NCBI GenBank assembly: GCA_000151295.1
Contig: GG745328.1
Span: forward strand, 3,040,346 to 3,104,345
DNA from: Allomyces macrogynus ATCC 38327
Lineage: Eukaryota > Blastocladiomycota > Blastocladiomycetes > Blastocladiales > Blastocladiaceae
Direction: 5' to 3'
DNA: 64,000 bases
Part shown: piece after piece, positions 22,426 to 36,051 of the stretch
How the letters are laid out: the number at the start of each line of letters is the position of its first letter
How positions within the stretch are numbered: position 1 is the stretch's first letter
Translations under genes and position numbers: made by a program
Notes under the pieces: model-generated
The model's input: the letters and a program-made list of their open reading frames with translations, nothing else
Databases searched by the model: none
What the model was told of the DNA's origin: nothing

Positions 22426-24514
22426 GCAGCGCGTGTTGGAAGAGAGGAGCGAGTGGGTTGGGGGTGAGGGTGGGGGAGTGCTTCGTGGATTGATTATGGC
22501 CGGTAGTTGGCGCGGTGTTGATAAGGTGTTGGATATTCTTGACTGATGTGGTACCTCCCCAACAGGCACCACTGCCTTAAGTGTGATGCCACGTGCGCCT
22601 GCCTTCCCCTTCCTACGATCACTAACAGGAGTACTTCCGCGTGCGCGAACCGTTCCAAACCACCCCTGAACGTTCGTTTTCCTGCTCCGTCTCGTCGCTC
22701 GCGCGAGTCGTAGACGAACTGTGTCCACAATTCTCAAAATGCGAGCGCTCCCCAGCGACTGCGCGTGATAATGAATCCGTACCAAACAGAGCAATCGCGC
22801 TTGTGGGGAACTCGAGAAACCTGCGAAACCGGATACAGGACGAGCAGGACCATGAGAGGGCAACAGCGAGGATCTGGCCAACAGACACAAGCACTCACGA
22901 AAGCAGGATAGGGGGAAGCGTGTGAGCAAAGAGAGGCAGTTGTTGCAGGCCCCAGAGTCCTTTTGGTTGTGCACGCTCGGCTGTGGCCAGCGGCGCAAGC
23001 GCGAGGAACGGGGCGGAGAATGAAAAGAACAGGAAAACACAAATGCGACGAAAGCGACCAGCGGAGATCAGACAAACGAATCATGGGCGTGTGCGTGGCA
23101 AGGAGCAAGACAACAAGCATCGACCTGGTGTTGAATGACTCGAACGCGTTGGCATTGGAAAACAACTCCAAACCGACCATTTTCCGCACGCCCGTCACGC
23201 CCTGGGACTCGTGCGCCACACAGTGTCGCCCGTGATCAAAACTATGATCAAGCTCGAGTTCAGCAGCAGACGAATCCGCATCGCCTCTTGAGCTGGGCGA
23301 CACGTTAGGGGGCAGCACTACATCACTATGATGGCATCAATGAGCCCCTCCCTCTGCACAAGTCAATCAAAGATACTGGGCTGATGACATTACTGATGTC
23401 AATGCACCTCTCGCTTTGCTTCCCACCAGGTCTGGCACAGCGGGTTACTGTCCGCCTGCGTGCAACATTGTCACGTATGGCTTGACAGTTGGCCATCAGT
23501 GACATTGTCACAGGGCCACTGTCAGATGGCGCCCTGTTGGCCACGATTTTCCTATGTGGTGCAGTGTCGAGCTGCTCTTCTCTGCTCCTGACAGCATGCA
23601 GCCTGTGTGATGATTCCCTAGCAACCTGCACCCATAGTGCGCATGTGATGGCGCGCCCTTAGTGTCTTTCTGCCGCTTGACCGACCGTTAACCGTCAGCC
23701 ATTGCGCGGCCAGAAATATATCCCTTAGCACCGTTTGCACTGTGCAAGTGTGCAGCTGCTGCTTCAACAGCGACTCAGAGCCAAAAAGTGGATTGAAATG
23801 GGGAGACAAGGCAATCCCAACATGAAGTAAATATTGCAGCCAGTTGTGGGCCAACCTACAACATTAAATAATCAAAAATCTGCAGCAACGACGATTCTGG
23901 TAGTTGACCAAAGCGACCATGATGAGACTGTGATGAAGCCGATTTGACAAAAATGATGAGTTGGATAAATATAATCACGGGATTGGTTTTCGTTGCAACC
24001 TGCGCGCGCTGCTGTTGACGTTGTGTGCCTTCATTCTGGCTCCCATCGTCCGCCGTCCCAACACCAAAACAAAAAACGGGGCCGTGCTCCTCATCACCTC
24101 CGCTCGAAAGCCTTTTTATTTCATTCTCGATGCCCCCCACTGTGCGCTGCCTTCGTCCGTCGTGGCGGCCCTACTGCCACCGCCGTTCCGACTCGCCACG
24201 CCCTCTACGTCCACTCGCTTCGTCGTGCCCAACGAGTGAAGGCCCTCCAGACCCGCCCGAATGAGCCCACGCTGCGCCAGAAACTGACCATCGGAAAAAA
24301 TGCGATTGGCAAGTGAACTCGCGCCCATTTCCGTCCTGCCCTTCTAAGAGGCTGACGATCGCATCTTGTACATTCTAGCGCACTTTCTTTTGTTGTGCAT
24401 CGTCTTTCCGGTGCGGGCTCACTTGTCAAACAGTCTACATGAGCGACGGTCTCGCTTCGTCGGGTTGTTTCTGGGTAGTCCAAGTACCAAGTCCAATGGC
24501 GACGGGTGGTTGGG
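22426..24514. other. Intergenic region after SPT16
   Basis: About 2.1 kb. Short open frames on both strands lack domains or credible splice partners. Base composition is closer to balanced than in the flanking genes, especially 23.3-24.0 kb. I see no tRNA, rRNA or tandem array. Confidence 0.45.
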
Positions 24515-24870
24515 GGTTCACGTCGAGCTCGATTTTTCAGACTTCGCACTCGAACACGACCGTGAACGAGAATTCGGAATCGTCGACGAGTACTGTTGCA
24601 CGGAATGGGGCTCGCACTCGGGGTGGATCACAAACAGGTCCGTGGCCGTCGCCTGCATCGTGACTTCGACCATGGCCACCGAGTACGGCTTGAGCGTGAA
24701 CTTGGCCATGACGAGTGAGAACGGGTTGTGCACTTCGTCGGCGGCCGCTGTCGCCAGCGCATCACCTCCACCCTCCATCAAATCAATCCCCACCGCCGCC
24801 CGCACTATCCATCAACGCCAGCGGCCCCATCGACGCGCGCCGATTCAATCCATTCGACAACACGGCCAAG
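24515..24870 (-). pseudogene. Decayed duplicate of part of the HYDIN-like gene
   Basis: This stretch is clearly homologous at DNA level to 32041-32402 inside the HYDIN-like gene, in the same orientation. Long near-identical blocks are shared, for example the bases encoding KFTLKPYSVAMVEVTMQATAT and the block around CCATCGACGCGCGCCGATTC. Substitutions and small indels have accumulated and the flanks are unrelated. It lies only about 400 bases beyond the 3' end of the parent gene, with no sign of splice sites or a start codon. This is a segmental duplicate, probably non-functional. Confidence 0.88.
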
Positions 24871-25253
24871 GCTTGGAGACTAGGATGCGTCGCACTGCTT
24901 GCTACTCACTTGACCATTTCTGTTCTGCTTGTGCAGGGCTCTGCTGTGCCGCGCAACATTCAGGTGACAAACGTGGAGAGCCCTGATTGTCTGCCCCTGG
25001 CCCCCTGCCCCTACGTCGCGTGCGACGACTTGGACAGAGTGCGCGCTTGGGTGGAGAAGGAATCCGTCGCGTTGGACAAAACAGCAATGGAACACAAAGC
25101 GTGACCGCGGTGTGTTTACAAGCGTGTGAATTGGGAAGCGAAAAATGTTCCATTGTCTCCACTGTGCTCCACCTAGTTCGACTTTGCAGTGGTAATCGAA
25201 ATGCCGAGCACAGTGCCGTCATGCTTCACACCAGTCCCCTGACAAAGTCCAAA
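24871..25253. other. 3' flank of the HYDIN-like gene
   Basis: These 383 bases separate the duplicated fragment from the inferred last exon of the HYDIN-like gene. A plus-strand frame running through it has no recognisable feature. Confidence 0.35.
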
Positions 25254-28200
25254 TCAAAGATTAACCGGGGGCCGACGGAACGTCTCAATCGTGCGTGCGC
25301 GTCGCTCACTCTTGTTGATCGGTGCCAACGGCGGCGTTGCCCACGTGTTGGACAAACTTTTCTTGGTCGCTTCGTTTGGACCCTACGTGTCGCGGATGGG
25401 TGCGTGAGGCATGATTCGCGGTCGAAAAACGATAGATAGTGGGGGTTAACGCACCTTATTTGGTGGGAACGGTGGCGGCCGCGTGAGGAGCGGCTCCATC
25501 GGAATCGTCAAGACTGGCTCGGTCGGATTACTGAGGTAGGTCAAGTCCTCGTTGACAATGCGCGGCGCGGGGAGCTGGCAAACGTGGTCCATGATCACGT
25601 CGTCGGTCGACGCGAATCGCCAAATGTCGGGCAGCGCCGCGTGAGGTTGGGCGTTCAATTGCTATCAAAAAACAGGGTGAGTCAAAGAACGGCTCGATAA
25701 AACGGCCAGCATAGAAACGAACCGTCATGGCGTCCTCCAGTGGGAGTTTGAGCAGGCCGTCGAGCGCCGCGAGAATCCCGCGCTGCATGCGCGCCATCCA
25801 ATAGTCGAGGGGGTCGCTGTCTTGGAGGACTTCAAGCGGGTTCTTGGCCTAGAGGGTCACAATTTGACCTCCGCAGTGAGACTTGAGCGACGGGATCGGG
25901 ACCGCGGAAAGAAACAAATGCGTGCCTCGTAGCTGCGATCCAAATCCAGCAGCTCCGTGACGTGCGAGCTCAAGTTGATCTTGACCCCGATGCCGCGCAT
26001 GTGCACTGTGTACGACTTTTCGCGCGTCTTGACGAGTAGTCTCGCTTCCAAGGGCCCGACCATCGTGGCCTTGATCGAAAAGTGCACCTTGGCCGCCTTG
26101 CCCGGCCTGATAACCATGGACGGTGGCAGCGACACGAGCGGACACGTGCTGAGACTCGAGTCCGCTGACGTGGGCGGCGGTGCATCAAACGACGCGTGCA
26201 GCGGCACGTCTCCTCGGTTGGTTATGACAAACGACTTAAGAATCGGATGGTCGCACGGGCACTGCCCAATCTCGACATTGGACGGGATGTCGACGGCCAT
26301 GACTCCACCCACGCCAATCAGCGCCACTTCCTTGAAGTTGAGCCCTTTGGACTCGATAATGAAGCTGCTCCCGTACCGGCCGACGGCCGTGGGTCGGAAC
26401 GTGATCAACACGTTCTTCCCCTCCTTGGGCCCGAGCGTCCCTTGCGCGCAGCTGACCGAGTAGCAGTCGCGCACGTTCGGGATCGACCAGTGCAGCGCAA
26501 CCTTGCCCTTGTTGAAGAGCTCGAGCGTTTCCGTGTAGGTTGACCCGACAGCGCACACGCCAAAGTCAAAGTAATTGTTTTGAAGCACGAGTTCCGGGAA
26601 CGAGGCCTTTCCGCGCACAATAATCTGGAACGTGCCAACGTTCGTGACGAGATGCAGTTGCGTGCGCAGCTCGTATCCGCCCGACGGGTTCCACACGACC
26701 ATGATCTTTTCCGTGCTCTCGCCCGGCACTTCGCCGGCCGCCTTCATTATCTTGATCGGGTAGGCGTTTTTGATTTGGTACTTGAGCGGGAACTTGCCAT
26801 AGTTGGTGATGGTCAGCGGCTTGCTGGTCGCCTCGAGCACCGGACACGTGCCCATGTTGAGCACTTGGAACTCGTCGTACTTGACAATCGCCTCCTCGCA
26901 CTGGCCCAGGATCTTGATGGCGTATTGCGCGCTCTGCAACTCCGTCTTGATCACGAGCGACTCGGCAAAGTGGCCCACTTTGGCCTGCACGTAGCTGGCG
27001 GCAATGGCCACTTCCTTGCCCGCCGGAATCGTGCCCTTGGGGTTCGTGAGCTGGAACAAGTGCGGCTTGCTATTTTGCCGGACTGAGTAGGCAATGTTAA
27101 CCGACCCGGTGTTGCGAATCGTGAACGCGCGCGATGGTCGCGTGCTCTTTTCAAACATGCCAAAATCGATGCACTCGTCGCTGAGCGTGAGCCGCGCAAA
27201 CCCGGCGTGCAAGATCACGGGCACCGTGTTAACCGAGTAAGGCGAAATGATCGACAGGCTCGTGTGCAGCTTGAGTTCCTGCGTGGGCTTGTATACGATT
27301 TGGACGGTGCTCTCGGAAAACGGCTGAATCGTCATCGACGACGGGATAAACTCGAGCAGCGGGTCCTTGGTCTCGAGTTTGAACGAGACGGGGTAGTTGA
27401 CGTCGCCCACGTTCTTGAGCCCGAGCCTTTGCGTGTAGGTGTTGCCAATCAAACAGTCGGCAAAGTCGAGAATCACCTTGGTCACGATCAGGACGGCCTC
27501 GCGGCCGACACCCGTCAGCTGAATGTCATACCACTCGTTGCTGTTCCCGACGAGCAGCTTGCCCGGCGCCGGCGACTCGGACCGCGGGTTGAAGACGAGC
27601 GGCAAGTGGTACGTCTGGCCCGGCATAATGCTGACGCGCTCCTTGGGCCACTCGGCGCCCTTGAAAAACGAGTCGCTTGGGATCAGATCAAACTTGGTCA
27701 AATGCAGAATGGCGTTGCCCTCGTTGGCAATCGGCAGCGACGAGCTCGTGTCCTTGCCAATCATGCAGTGCCCGAAATCGAACCGCTTGTACTTGTAGAG
27801 CGACATGCGTGCCTGGCCGCCGGACCCACTCATCTTGATGCGAATCGGCTGCGAGCAGTCAGGGATGAACCGCGTCGGCGCCGTTTGCAGCGACTCGTCG
27901 GCGGGCTCAAATGCAAACTGGATCATGACCGACTTGCCCACGTCCAAGTGACCGCGGTTCGGGAACACGGTGATCGAGCGGTTCTCTTGCTCGACGAGGA
28001 ACGAAAAGGCCTTGTTGCCGACATTCGTGAAGATGCGGTTGATCACTTCGCGGTGGCCAATCTGCTGGCACCCGAAATCAATCGGGCGCGAGTCGTCCAT
28101 GACCACGGAGACCAGCTTGGGCGTCGCCGTCAAAGCAATCTCGTAGGTCGGCGTGTTGGGCACGTTGGGAATGCACAGGAGCGTCGCCAAAAACACTTCC

Positions 28201-31200
28201 TCCGTCGGCAGGTTCACCTGGACGGCAATCTCGACCTCGCCGTAGCCCGGCAGTAGCGCCGACGGCGGGTCGACCCGAATAAACGGCTGGATCTGGCTCA
28301 GGACCTGCGACGACACGGGGTATTGCATGATATTGTTGAAGCAGATTTGCCGCCGCTTCGAGTGAATGCGGTACCCGTGCTTGCGCGCCGAATTCGCTTG
28401 CGCCGAGCCCTTGAAGAGACCCAGCATGCTGCGCATGTCGCCGCCGCCGCCCGTCGAGGGGGCGAGCCCAACGTCGGTCGACGCGTTCATCGAGAGCCCG
28501 TACGATGAGCCCATTCGCGACACGGTGCGCAGCCGCTCCTCTTGCTCCTCGGCGGGATCCACGCGGCTCACGATGCGCCGCACCATCCACCAGTAATCAG
28601 CGGCCGTCAGCTTCTCGCCCGGCTGCCGATCCGAGTCCTTGATCAACTGCGCGCGCGCCCAGCCGTTGCGCGGATCGAGCGCGCCAAACGTTTCCGTGAG
28701 CTCCACGACCGATCCGGCATTCTCGCCGCCGCGGATCAGCGACCAGCCGAAATTGAGCAGTGCCGGAATCGACCCTGAATTCATGATCACAATCTTGCGC
28801 ATGGTCGTGTGTCGCACAGCGATATCCTCGAGACTAAGCGACCCCTTGTGCGTGATCGCGATCGTGCCGCCCTTGGCGCGCAGTTCCATGTTGACCTGAA
28901 CCGCGTCCGACAGGACACAGAGCGTGCCCTTGCTCGACGTCTGCTGCTTCGCCGTGAACCGCACGGCCACCTCAACTCCGTGCTTGGGCTTGAGCCGACC
29001 CTTGAACGCATTCGAAAACTGCCAGACCGGCCGCTTGGTCGCCGGGATCAGGACGCCCAACAAGTCCTTGGGCGTGCAGTGGAACGGATCGCCGACGGTC
29101 GTGATCACAAAGTCCGGGCTCGTGACGTACGTCTCGTAGGCGATATCCACGAGCCCGTCGTTGGTCAAGTAGAACCGCTTTTCGAGCGTCGACTGCAGCG
29201 GAACCATGCCGAAATCGATACATCTCACGTCCACGTCGGCCTGCGTCGCAAACTTCACGTCGAGTTTCCCGATCCCGCCGGCCGCGAGCACGTCCAAGCG
29301 CAACGGCGCATTCTCCCACAAGACTTGCAAGACGCCGCGGTACTGGCTCTCGGCCGTCGGCGAGAACGACAGCAGGATCAATGCACTGCTCTCGGCCTCA
29401 ATGTACCCGCGCTGCGGTGTGAGCAAAAATTCGGGCACGCGGAACGGCTCAATAAAGAAATCAATCCCAAAGGGGCCTTCGTTGACAAGCTTGAACGCGA
29501 CCTGGTGCTGCACGCCCAACGGGTGAATTCCGAGATCCACTTGCGGCGGCTGGCCTGCACTGTGCGGCATCACATTTCCCTCGGCATCGAACAATGCCAG
29601 TTTCGACTCGGCACCCGTGCCGGTGAGTTCGAGTTCGCGCGCCTCGTCGCCGCACTCGATGCGCAGCGTGCACGCGACCGGCTGGAAGTGTGTCGGCACA
29701 AACTCGATGAAGACGGCCGTCTTGTCGCCGTGTCGGCAGAATCCGTTCGGATTCACAACACGGAACCCGCCGGGGTTGTTGATAATGTAGGCCTGGTAGG
29801 CCGTGCCGTAGTTGCCCTTGTTATCGATCAAGATCTCCTTACGCATACTGCGGTTGATCCGGCACAGACCAAATTCGAAGAGTTTGGTCGCTGGAAGCAG
29901 AGAAATCATCATTTGCCCGCCGACGCCGCGCACGACGGTCGTCTGCACGTGGTGGTCGTACCGCAGTTCGAGCTTGGCCGCGTAGGACCGCATCACGAGC
30001 GGCTCGAACGAGACGGTGAACGTGAATTCTTCCTCGACTTTGGCGTGCCCGCTGACGAGATCGACCGAGTAGGGGTGCGCAACGGCATCGTCCGGGTCCT
30101 GCACGAGCACGAGGTTGAAGGGCACGGGGATATTGCCCATATTGCGCAGCTTGAACGTCTTCTTGTAAGTGCCGTTGACGAGACACGTGCCGAAATCCAG
30201 GTTCTGGAACTGGTCGAGCGGACTGACGCTCAGCGACGATACGCCTACGTGGCCCTTGACCTTGACTAGAAACACGTCCGACCGCGAGTCCGACGACTTG
30301 ATGAAGAGCTTGGTGTTGAGCGTCTCGATGAACGTCGGGCGGAACACGACGTGCAGGTGCTGCAGCGTCTTGGGCGGGATCACGGGCGCCGTCTGGTTCA
30401 AGAAAATCGACGGGTGGTAGGAGAGCAGCGACACTTGCGCCTCGGCGTCCCCCTTGTTCTCGACTTCAATGATCTGCGCGTTATCGTTGCCGAAAATCGC
30501 CGTGCCGAAATCCACTTCCTTGGTGTGCACGTACAGGTCCGGGTACCCGCCCGCACCAACGAGCCGCACCGTAACGCTCGGGTAAAAGTAGCCCTCGGTC
30601 GAGAAATACCGAATCTGCAGCATTGCGTGAAACTGGCCGTAGAACCGCGGATTGAAGGTCACGTCCACGTCCATGTCGCCCCCACCATCAATCACGCCCT
30701 GCTCGGGCTCGCAAAAGTAGACTGGGTGGCTGCTGTGCGTGATGAATGTGCACGGCAGGCCGCCGGAATTGATGAGCGTGATGCGCTTACTGTGCGACTT
30801 GCCCACGCCCAAGACGCCAAACTGCAACGCCGTCTCGCTCACCGTCAACCGCGACGTCGCGGCAATCGCGTGTACGGCAAACGGCACCGTGCACGCGCCG
30901 CCAGGACTCGACAGGACGCACTGCGCGTTGATATCCGAGTAACTCAGGTTCGAGTGCACGACGACATCCACCAACTCGTGCTGGCCCGGGAGCAGATACC
31001 CACGGGCTGGGAAAAACGCAATCGGTGGGTGGTGGTGCCCCTCGATCGACTGTTCCGTGAGCGTCTTTGGATGCGTCAAGTAAAGTTCCTTGACGTGCAT
31101 CGTCCAGTGCAGCGGCACCGACGCCGGGTTCGAGACTTTGGTCGTTCTCACGTGCCGGTGCAATGCATCGCATATCCCAAAATCGATCCGTTTTTCACTC

Positions 31201-34200
31201 AATCCGAGCGGGCGAATGCTGGTTGCGCGCACGGCAATGGGCACCGTGGACGCGTCGCCGTTGAGCGGCGCCACCTTGAGCAGGACTTGTCCCTGCAGCT
31301 GCTTCAAGTCGGTCGCATGCACTTGGATCTCGAGCACGCACGCGTGCATGGGGCGCACGAGCATTGGGAAGACGGACTGTTGCAGCGCTAGCGTAACGGT
31401 CCCTCGACCAAACACAGATTTCCGGTCGCGGCGGCGTGACATGCGACCCGTCAGCAGTCGCGCGCCAGTCGCGCCGACCGCTGCGGCATCGGCCGTGAAT
31501 CGCACGTCGACCTCGTCCCAATCGACTTCCGGCTGGTCCGGCAAGAAGTTGCACTCGCCCGGATGCGCGAGGTCCTCGTCGGCAATGATATCGGCACTGA
31601 AAATACTCGCGGGCTCGGCATACACGTGCAGAAGCCGTAAATCGAGCGTGCCGTGGTTCGTCAGGGTGAACCGGAACGATTGCCGACGGCCGTAAATCAC
31701 GGGCCCGACGTCCAGGGCCGGCGCGTGGCCGAGCAAGTTGAGTCCCGCGTCAGTCGACAAGTTGAACGTCCCACCGCGCCCAGAAAACGGCACGATCGTG
31801 TTCCACAGGTGCGCGGCGACGTGCACGACGCCGGCCTCGTGCTGGATCGACGTTGGCACAAACTTGACGACTTGCAGTGCAGACTTGTTGGGCGGCACCG
31901 TCACGTCGGCGCGCTGGAAATGGAGTGCGCGCGAGGTCGAGAAGAACCGCGTGTGCGCCGGCAGCATTTGCGTGTTGTCGGCCGTGATCAACTGCTTGGA
32001 CGGTTTACTGAGCACCGTGTCCGGAAATGCCAGCTGGTCCGGGTTCACGTCGAGTTCGACTTTCCCGACGGCGCACTCGAAGACGACCGTGAACGAGAAT
32101 TTTGGGGTCGTCGACGAGTACTTTTGCACCGAGTAGAGCTCGTACTCGAGCTGGCTCACAAACAGGCCCGTGGCTGTCGCCTGCATCGTGACTTCGACCA
32201 TGGCCACCGAGTACGGCTTGAGCGTGAACTTGGCCGTGACGAGCGAGAACGGGTTGCGCACTTCATCGGCAGCGGGCGCCGCCGCAGCCAACGACGACAC
32301 GTCCCCAGCACTCTCCACCAAGTCGCCGCCGCCAGCACTATCCATGAGCGCCAACGGCCCCATCGACGCGCGCCGATTCAATCCATTCGACGACGCCGCC
32401 AACGACCGGTTCTGTGCCTCGGTCAAGTAAATCCTTCCCTCCCAGACCCCCTCAATCGGCAAACAATTCCGGAGCGGGATCTTGCGCACCACTTTCGACA
32501 ACACTTTCGTCGCTGGGAACCGAATCGGTCCCGCCGTGCTGCTCACTTCCAGCTGGACCGGGTGCGACGCGACCGCACGGACCGCGCACGTCGAGACGCC
32601 GCGCGTCGCGCGGTCGTCGACGACGGCAATGAATCCGAGAAACACGTCGTGCTGGCGGTCGGCCGTATTGAATTGCGCGGGCAGTTCCATGGTGAACGGA
32701 ATATCGAGTGCGGACAGCGCCGGGATCGATCCGTCGTGCGGGACGGGCAACTTCAGCCACGGTGGGATGAGCAGGTGGTAGTTTTGGCGTTGGCTCGTGA
32801 CGTTGGTGATGGAGACAGTCCCCTGGCACTGAAATTTCCCAAGCTTGTGGTTGCCGTGCAGGTAGAGCGCGACCGGGTCGACTTCAAAGCACGAGGACGG
32901 CACGTCGGCGCCGGCGCCCGCGTCTTGGTTTGCGCCGTTGCCGTTGAGAAAGTCGGCGGGCGACGTGAGCGACAGGAGCTGCCGTGCGTCCTTGAGGAAC
33001 GAGTCCTTGGCGAGGTACCCCTGCGACAGCTGCACGCAGTAGAGCAGGTGCCGCGACATGAAGACCGTTTTAGGCGGTACCGACGAGGACGTGGTCGTGG
33101 CTCCATTCGCCGTCGCGGCAGCCGACGGCTTGACGTGGTGCAGCTGCAACTCCGTGATCCACCGCCCGCTCGCCGTCGTCTGCCGATTCATCTGCAATCC
33201 GAGCACGGCCGTCCCCATCCCGGCAAACGTGACGAGGTACCCGCCCTTATCCTCAGCGTACGGCGCCAACTCAATCGCGACGGGCTCGTTATTGCACAGC
33301 CGCGCATCGAGCAGCCGGCACGCGACGTACGGCGGGACTTGCACTAACACCGCCTGCGCGCCCTGGCCGGCCATGGCATTTACGATCGGGAACATGAGCG
33401 GCTCGCCCTTGCCCGCGGCGGAGGGCGCCAGGTAGATGTGTTCGTGCACGGGCGCGTAGATCGTACGCCCGACGACAGCGGTCACGTCGACGGGCGTCGT
33501 CACACCAAACGGCGCCGTCACAAACATCCGCTCGGTACGGGTGCCATTGAACGCGGCCGCAAACGCGACCGGCACTTTCCTCTTTTCGCCCGGATCAAGC
33601 ACGACATTCTCGGGCACGACGAGTTCCGTCGTCGACGGCAAGAATGAGATGGGTAGCGGCGCGTCCATGTGGTTCTGGATCCATAGGGGCTTGACGACGG
33701 ACGACTAGGTCATATCGACAGTGCCGTAGGCGAGTTTGGTGGTCACGACTGTGAAGCTCGATTTGCCGACCCCGCGCAGGGCGACGCGGTGCGTCTCGGA
33801 ACAGTCGGTTTCAATGATGAGCGTGTCGACATGCTCGCCCGGCGCGCTGTTAAGTTGCGGGAGGAACTTGATGCGCAACAGCTTTTCCTCGTTGGGCTGC
33901 AGGATCACTTGCGGCGGGCTCACCTATTTAGCAGAAAACGCCATTCGGTCAAGCAAAAACAGTGGAGAAACAAGACACACGCTTCACCACTACGTACCTG
34001 GAACACGGCGCCATTCTCGAGTGCAATCGCGCAATTACACTCGGTATTCGTCAAGTTATGTACCGTCAAGCACAGCGTGCGCCAATCACCGGGCACGCAA
34101 TACCCGAAATCCATACTGTCGGTCGGACAAAACACGAGCGGCAAGAGTGTGCCTTTGAGCGGGAACCGGCTCACGGGGAACCCGAACCGGTCGCGCAATC

Positions 34201-36051
34201 GGATCAGACCCTCGACTTCACGCGTGCGCCGACGTCGCCCACCGCCGCCCGTCTCGGGCCGCGGGCAAAACGTGATATTGACGGCGCGGTTCTCGCCCGG
34301 CGCCAAGATACCCGAGGCCGGGTGCACGGAAAAGTACTCGGGCGGCCAGACTTGGATGTGGAAGGGGACGGCGTTGCGGTGTGGGTCGCTCGTGGGGGGC
34401 AGATTAATACCCGCGCTGTCGGCGGCGCCACCGCTACCACCGTCCTCTGCGGCCGACGCGGGCGTGGTTGGGACCGGCGGCAAGTTATTCGTCACAAACA
34501 CTTGCCGCGTATACGGCGGGCGCAAAAACTGGAGCGTTTGTCCGTGCGGGATCGACAGCGACAACACATCCGCCTCCCAGACGGGATCCTGCGTGGCCAA
34601 GTGCAGCGGCGAGTTGGCCACGTCGGCCAACAGCGCCGCGCGAATATGCGCCATGGTCGTCGAGTCGTAGCAGACAGCGGCGTCGCGGCCATCGGTGAAT
34701 AGGACCGGTCGCGCGATGGCCAGCATGGTCACGAGTGCCGGTGCCGCGAGCGGGTGCGGGACAATCGTGCAGGCGCGGAACTTTTGCTGCGTCATGAGCC
34801 ACTTCCGGCGGCGATAGACGTAGCCCTCCTTGGACGCGTCGAACAGTCGGTCGGGAAGGGCGAGGATCACCGAGTCGGCGGGCCGCTCGCACCAAGCCGA
34901 GAGGAACTGCGACAGGACGGGTTTGTACCGCGCGTGGTAGGTCCACGGACCCGGCGGCAACGTGTTCGGCAGTGCGGTCTCGGGCAAATCGTAGAGACGT
35001 CGGACCAAGGGCAGGTGGAGTGCTTCGACGAGTCGGCGATTGCCGTTGGTGCGCGGTAGGAGCGCCGTGAGCATGTCGACGACGTGGGCCGAGACGCATT
35101 CGAGGATTTCGGGCCGCAGTAGGGTCGCGAGAAACGTGTGCAAAACGGGCTCGAATGCCGGATCCAAGTGGGTCAGGTGCGGGAAAAATGCCATGACCAG
35201 CGTCAATCGGGCGACGAGAGAGTGCGCGAGTGGGTGCTCGACGGCGTCGGACGCGCCCATGGTCTGCCGGCCGAGCAGCTGCTCGGTACAGTAGAGCAAC
35301 TGCGCGAGGTGGTCGTCCGGCAGGTGCCTGCGCACCGCGTCCTTGGCTACGGCCAGCGTCATGCCCATCCACGACGTGGGTACCTTGAGGGCTGGGGTCA
35401 GCGGGATCATGCGTGCGAGAATGAGGCAGGCGAGGTCGCGGTGCACATCAAACTAACGTTGCCGTTGGAGAGTGAGACGGACGCAAATGGACAGCATTTG
35501 GGCTGAACGCGATGACGGTACCTCGTCCCCGGTCATGACCCCGCACAGACAATTGGCGAGCACCAAGAAGGACTCGGCCGAGAGCAACCACCGTGTGCAG
35601 TATGGGATGCAGGCGACGAGTGCTCGCAGCGTCACGGCCCGTGCGTGTGGCTCGTCACGTTCGAGATCGCGGCACGCTTGTCGCACGCAGGCGTCGTAGC
35701 GGTGGAGCTGGTTCATGCCCTACTGAAAAAGCGCCTGGATGAACTTGCCTTCCCCCAACTGGCCGGGATTGTGTTTGGTTGGCGGGCTCGTACATGATCG
35801 GCGAGCAACACTGGAATCCATGATCCGGCGCTCGTTGCGGCGACAGCGGTGGGCCAGTCGGCACAATCGTCCTGTGGTGCAGCACCGTTGGGGTGCTTCG
35901 GTTCGGTGTTCGTGCTTGTTGTTGTTGCGACAAGGCGTGGTCGGCCGAGATCAGCGCCGTCGTCGAGCATCCAAGTGCGGTCACTGCCGTCTTCCTCGTC
36001 GTCGAAAAGCAGGCGGGTCCATTCGTCGGCGCAGTCGAGTGTCGTGCCCAT
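25254..36051 (-). CDS. Giant ASH/MSP-repeat ciliary protein, HYDIN-like
   Basis: Inferred exons (minus): 36051-35794, 35719-35522, 35452-33998, 33923-25926, 25848-25723, 25661-25455 and 25382-25254, about 3456 codons, all introns phase 0. An acidic N-terminus is followed by a helical, ARM-like region (about 90-420). From about 450 on there are at least 15 ASH-type immunoglobulin repeats, recognisable by strands such as LDFGTCLVNGTYKKTFKL, IDFGMVPLQSTLEKRF and FDFGVCAVGSTYTETL, each about 100 residues apart. HYDIN and related CFAP proteins of this build sit in the axonemal central apparatus; assignment to HYDIN rather than CFAP47 is not certain. Anomalies: an in-frame TAG at 33705-33707 (codon 710) inside an ASH repeat, and a GC-AG intron at 25849-25925. 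The start ATG at 36051 begins an acidic exon that splices in frame. The last exon is the least certain. Confidence 0.76.

Noticed and set aside
22426..24514. tRNA, rRNA or CRISPR-like structure
   Set aside because: No cloverleaf, conserved rRNA core or spaced direct repeats seen here or elsewhere in the window.
31653..33347. 564-codon open frame antisense to the HYDIN-like gene
   Set aside because: Arg/His-rich shadow frame. The opposite strand shows continuous ASH repeats.
35714..35790. In-frame TAG near the start of the HYDIN-like gene (codons before GMNQLHRY)
   Set aside because: It is explained as an intron acceptor. A 74-base intron (35720-35793) with GTACGA donor and CAGTAG end joins the acidic exon 1 in frame, so no stop remains.
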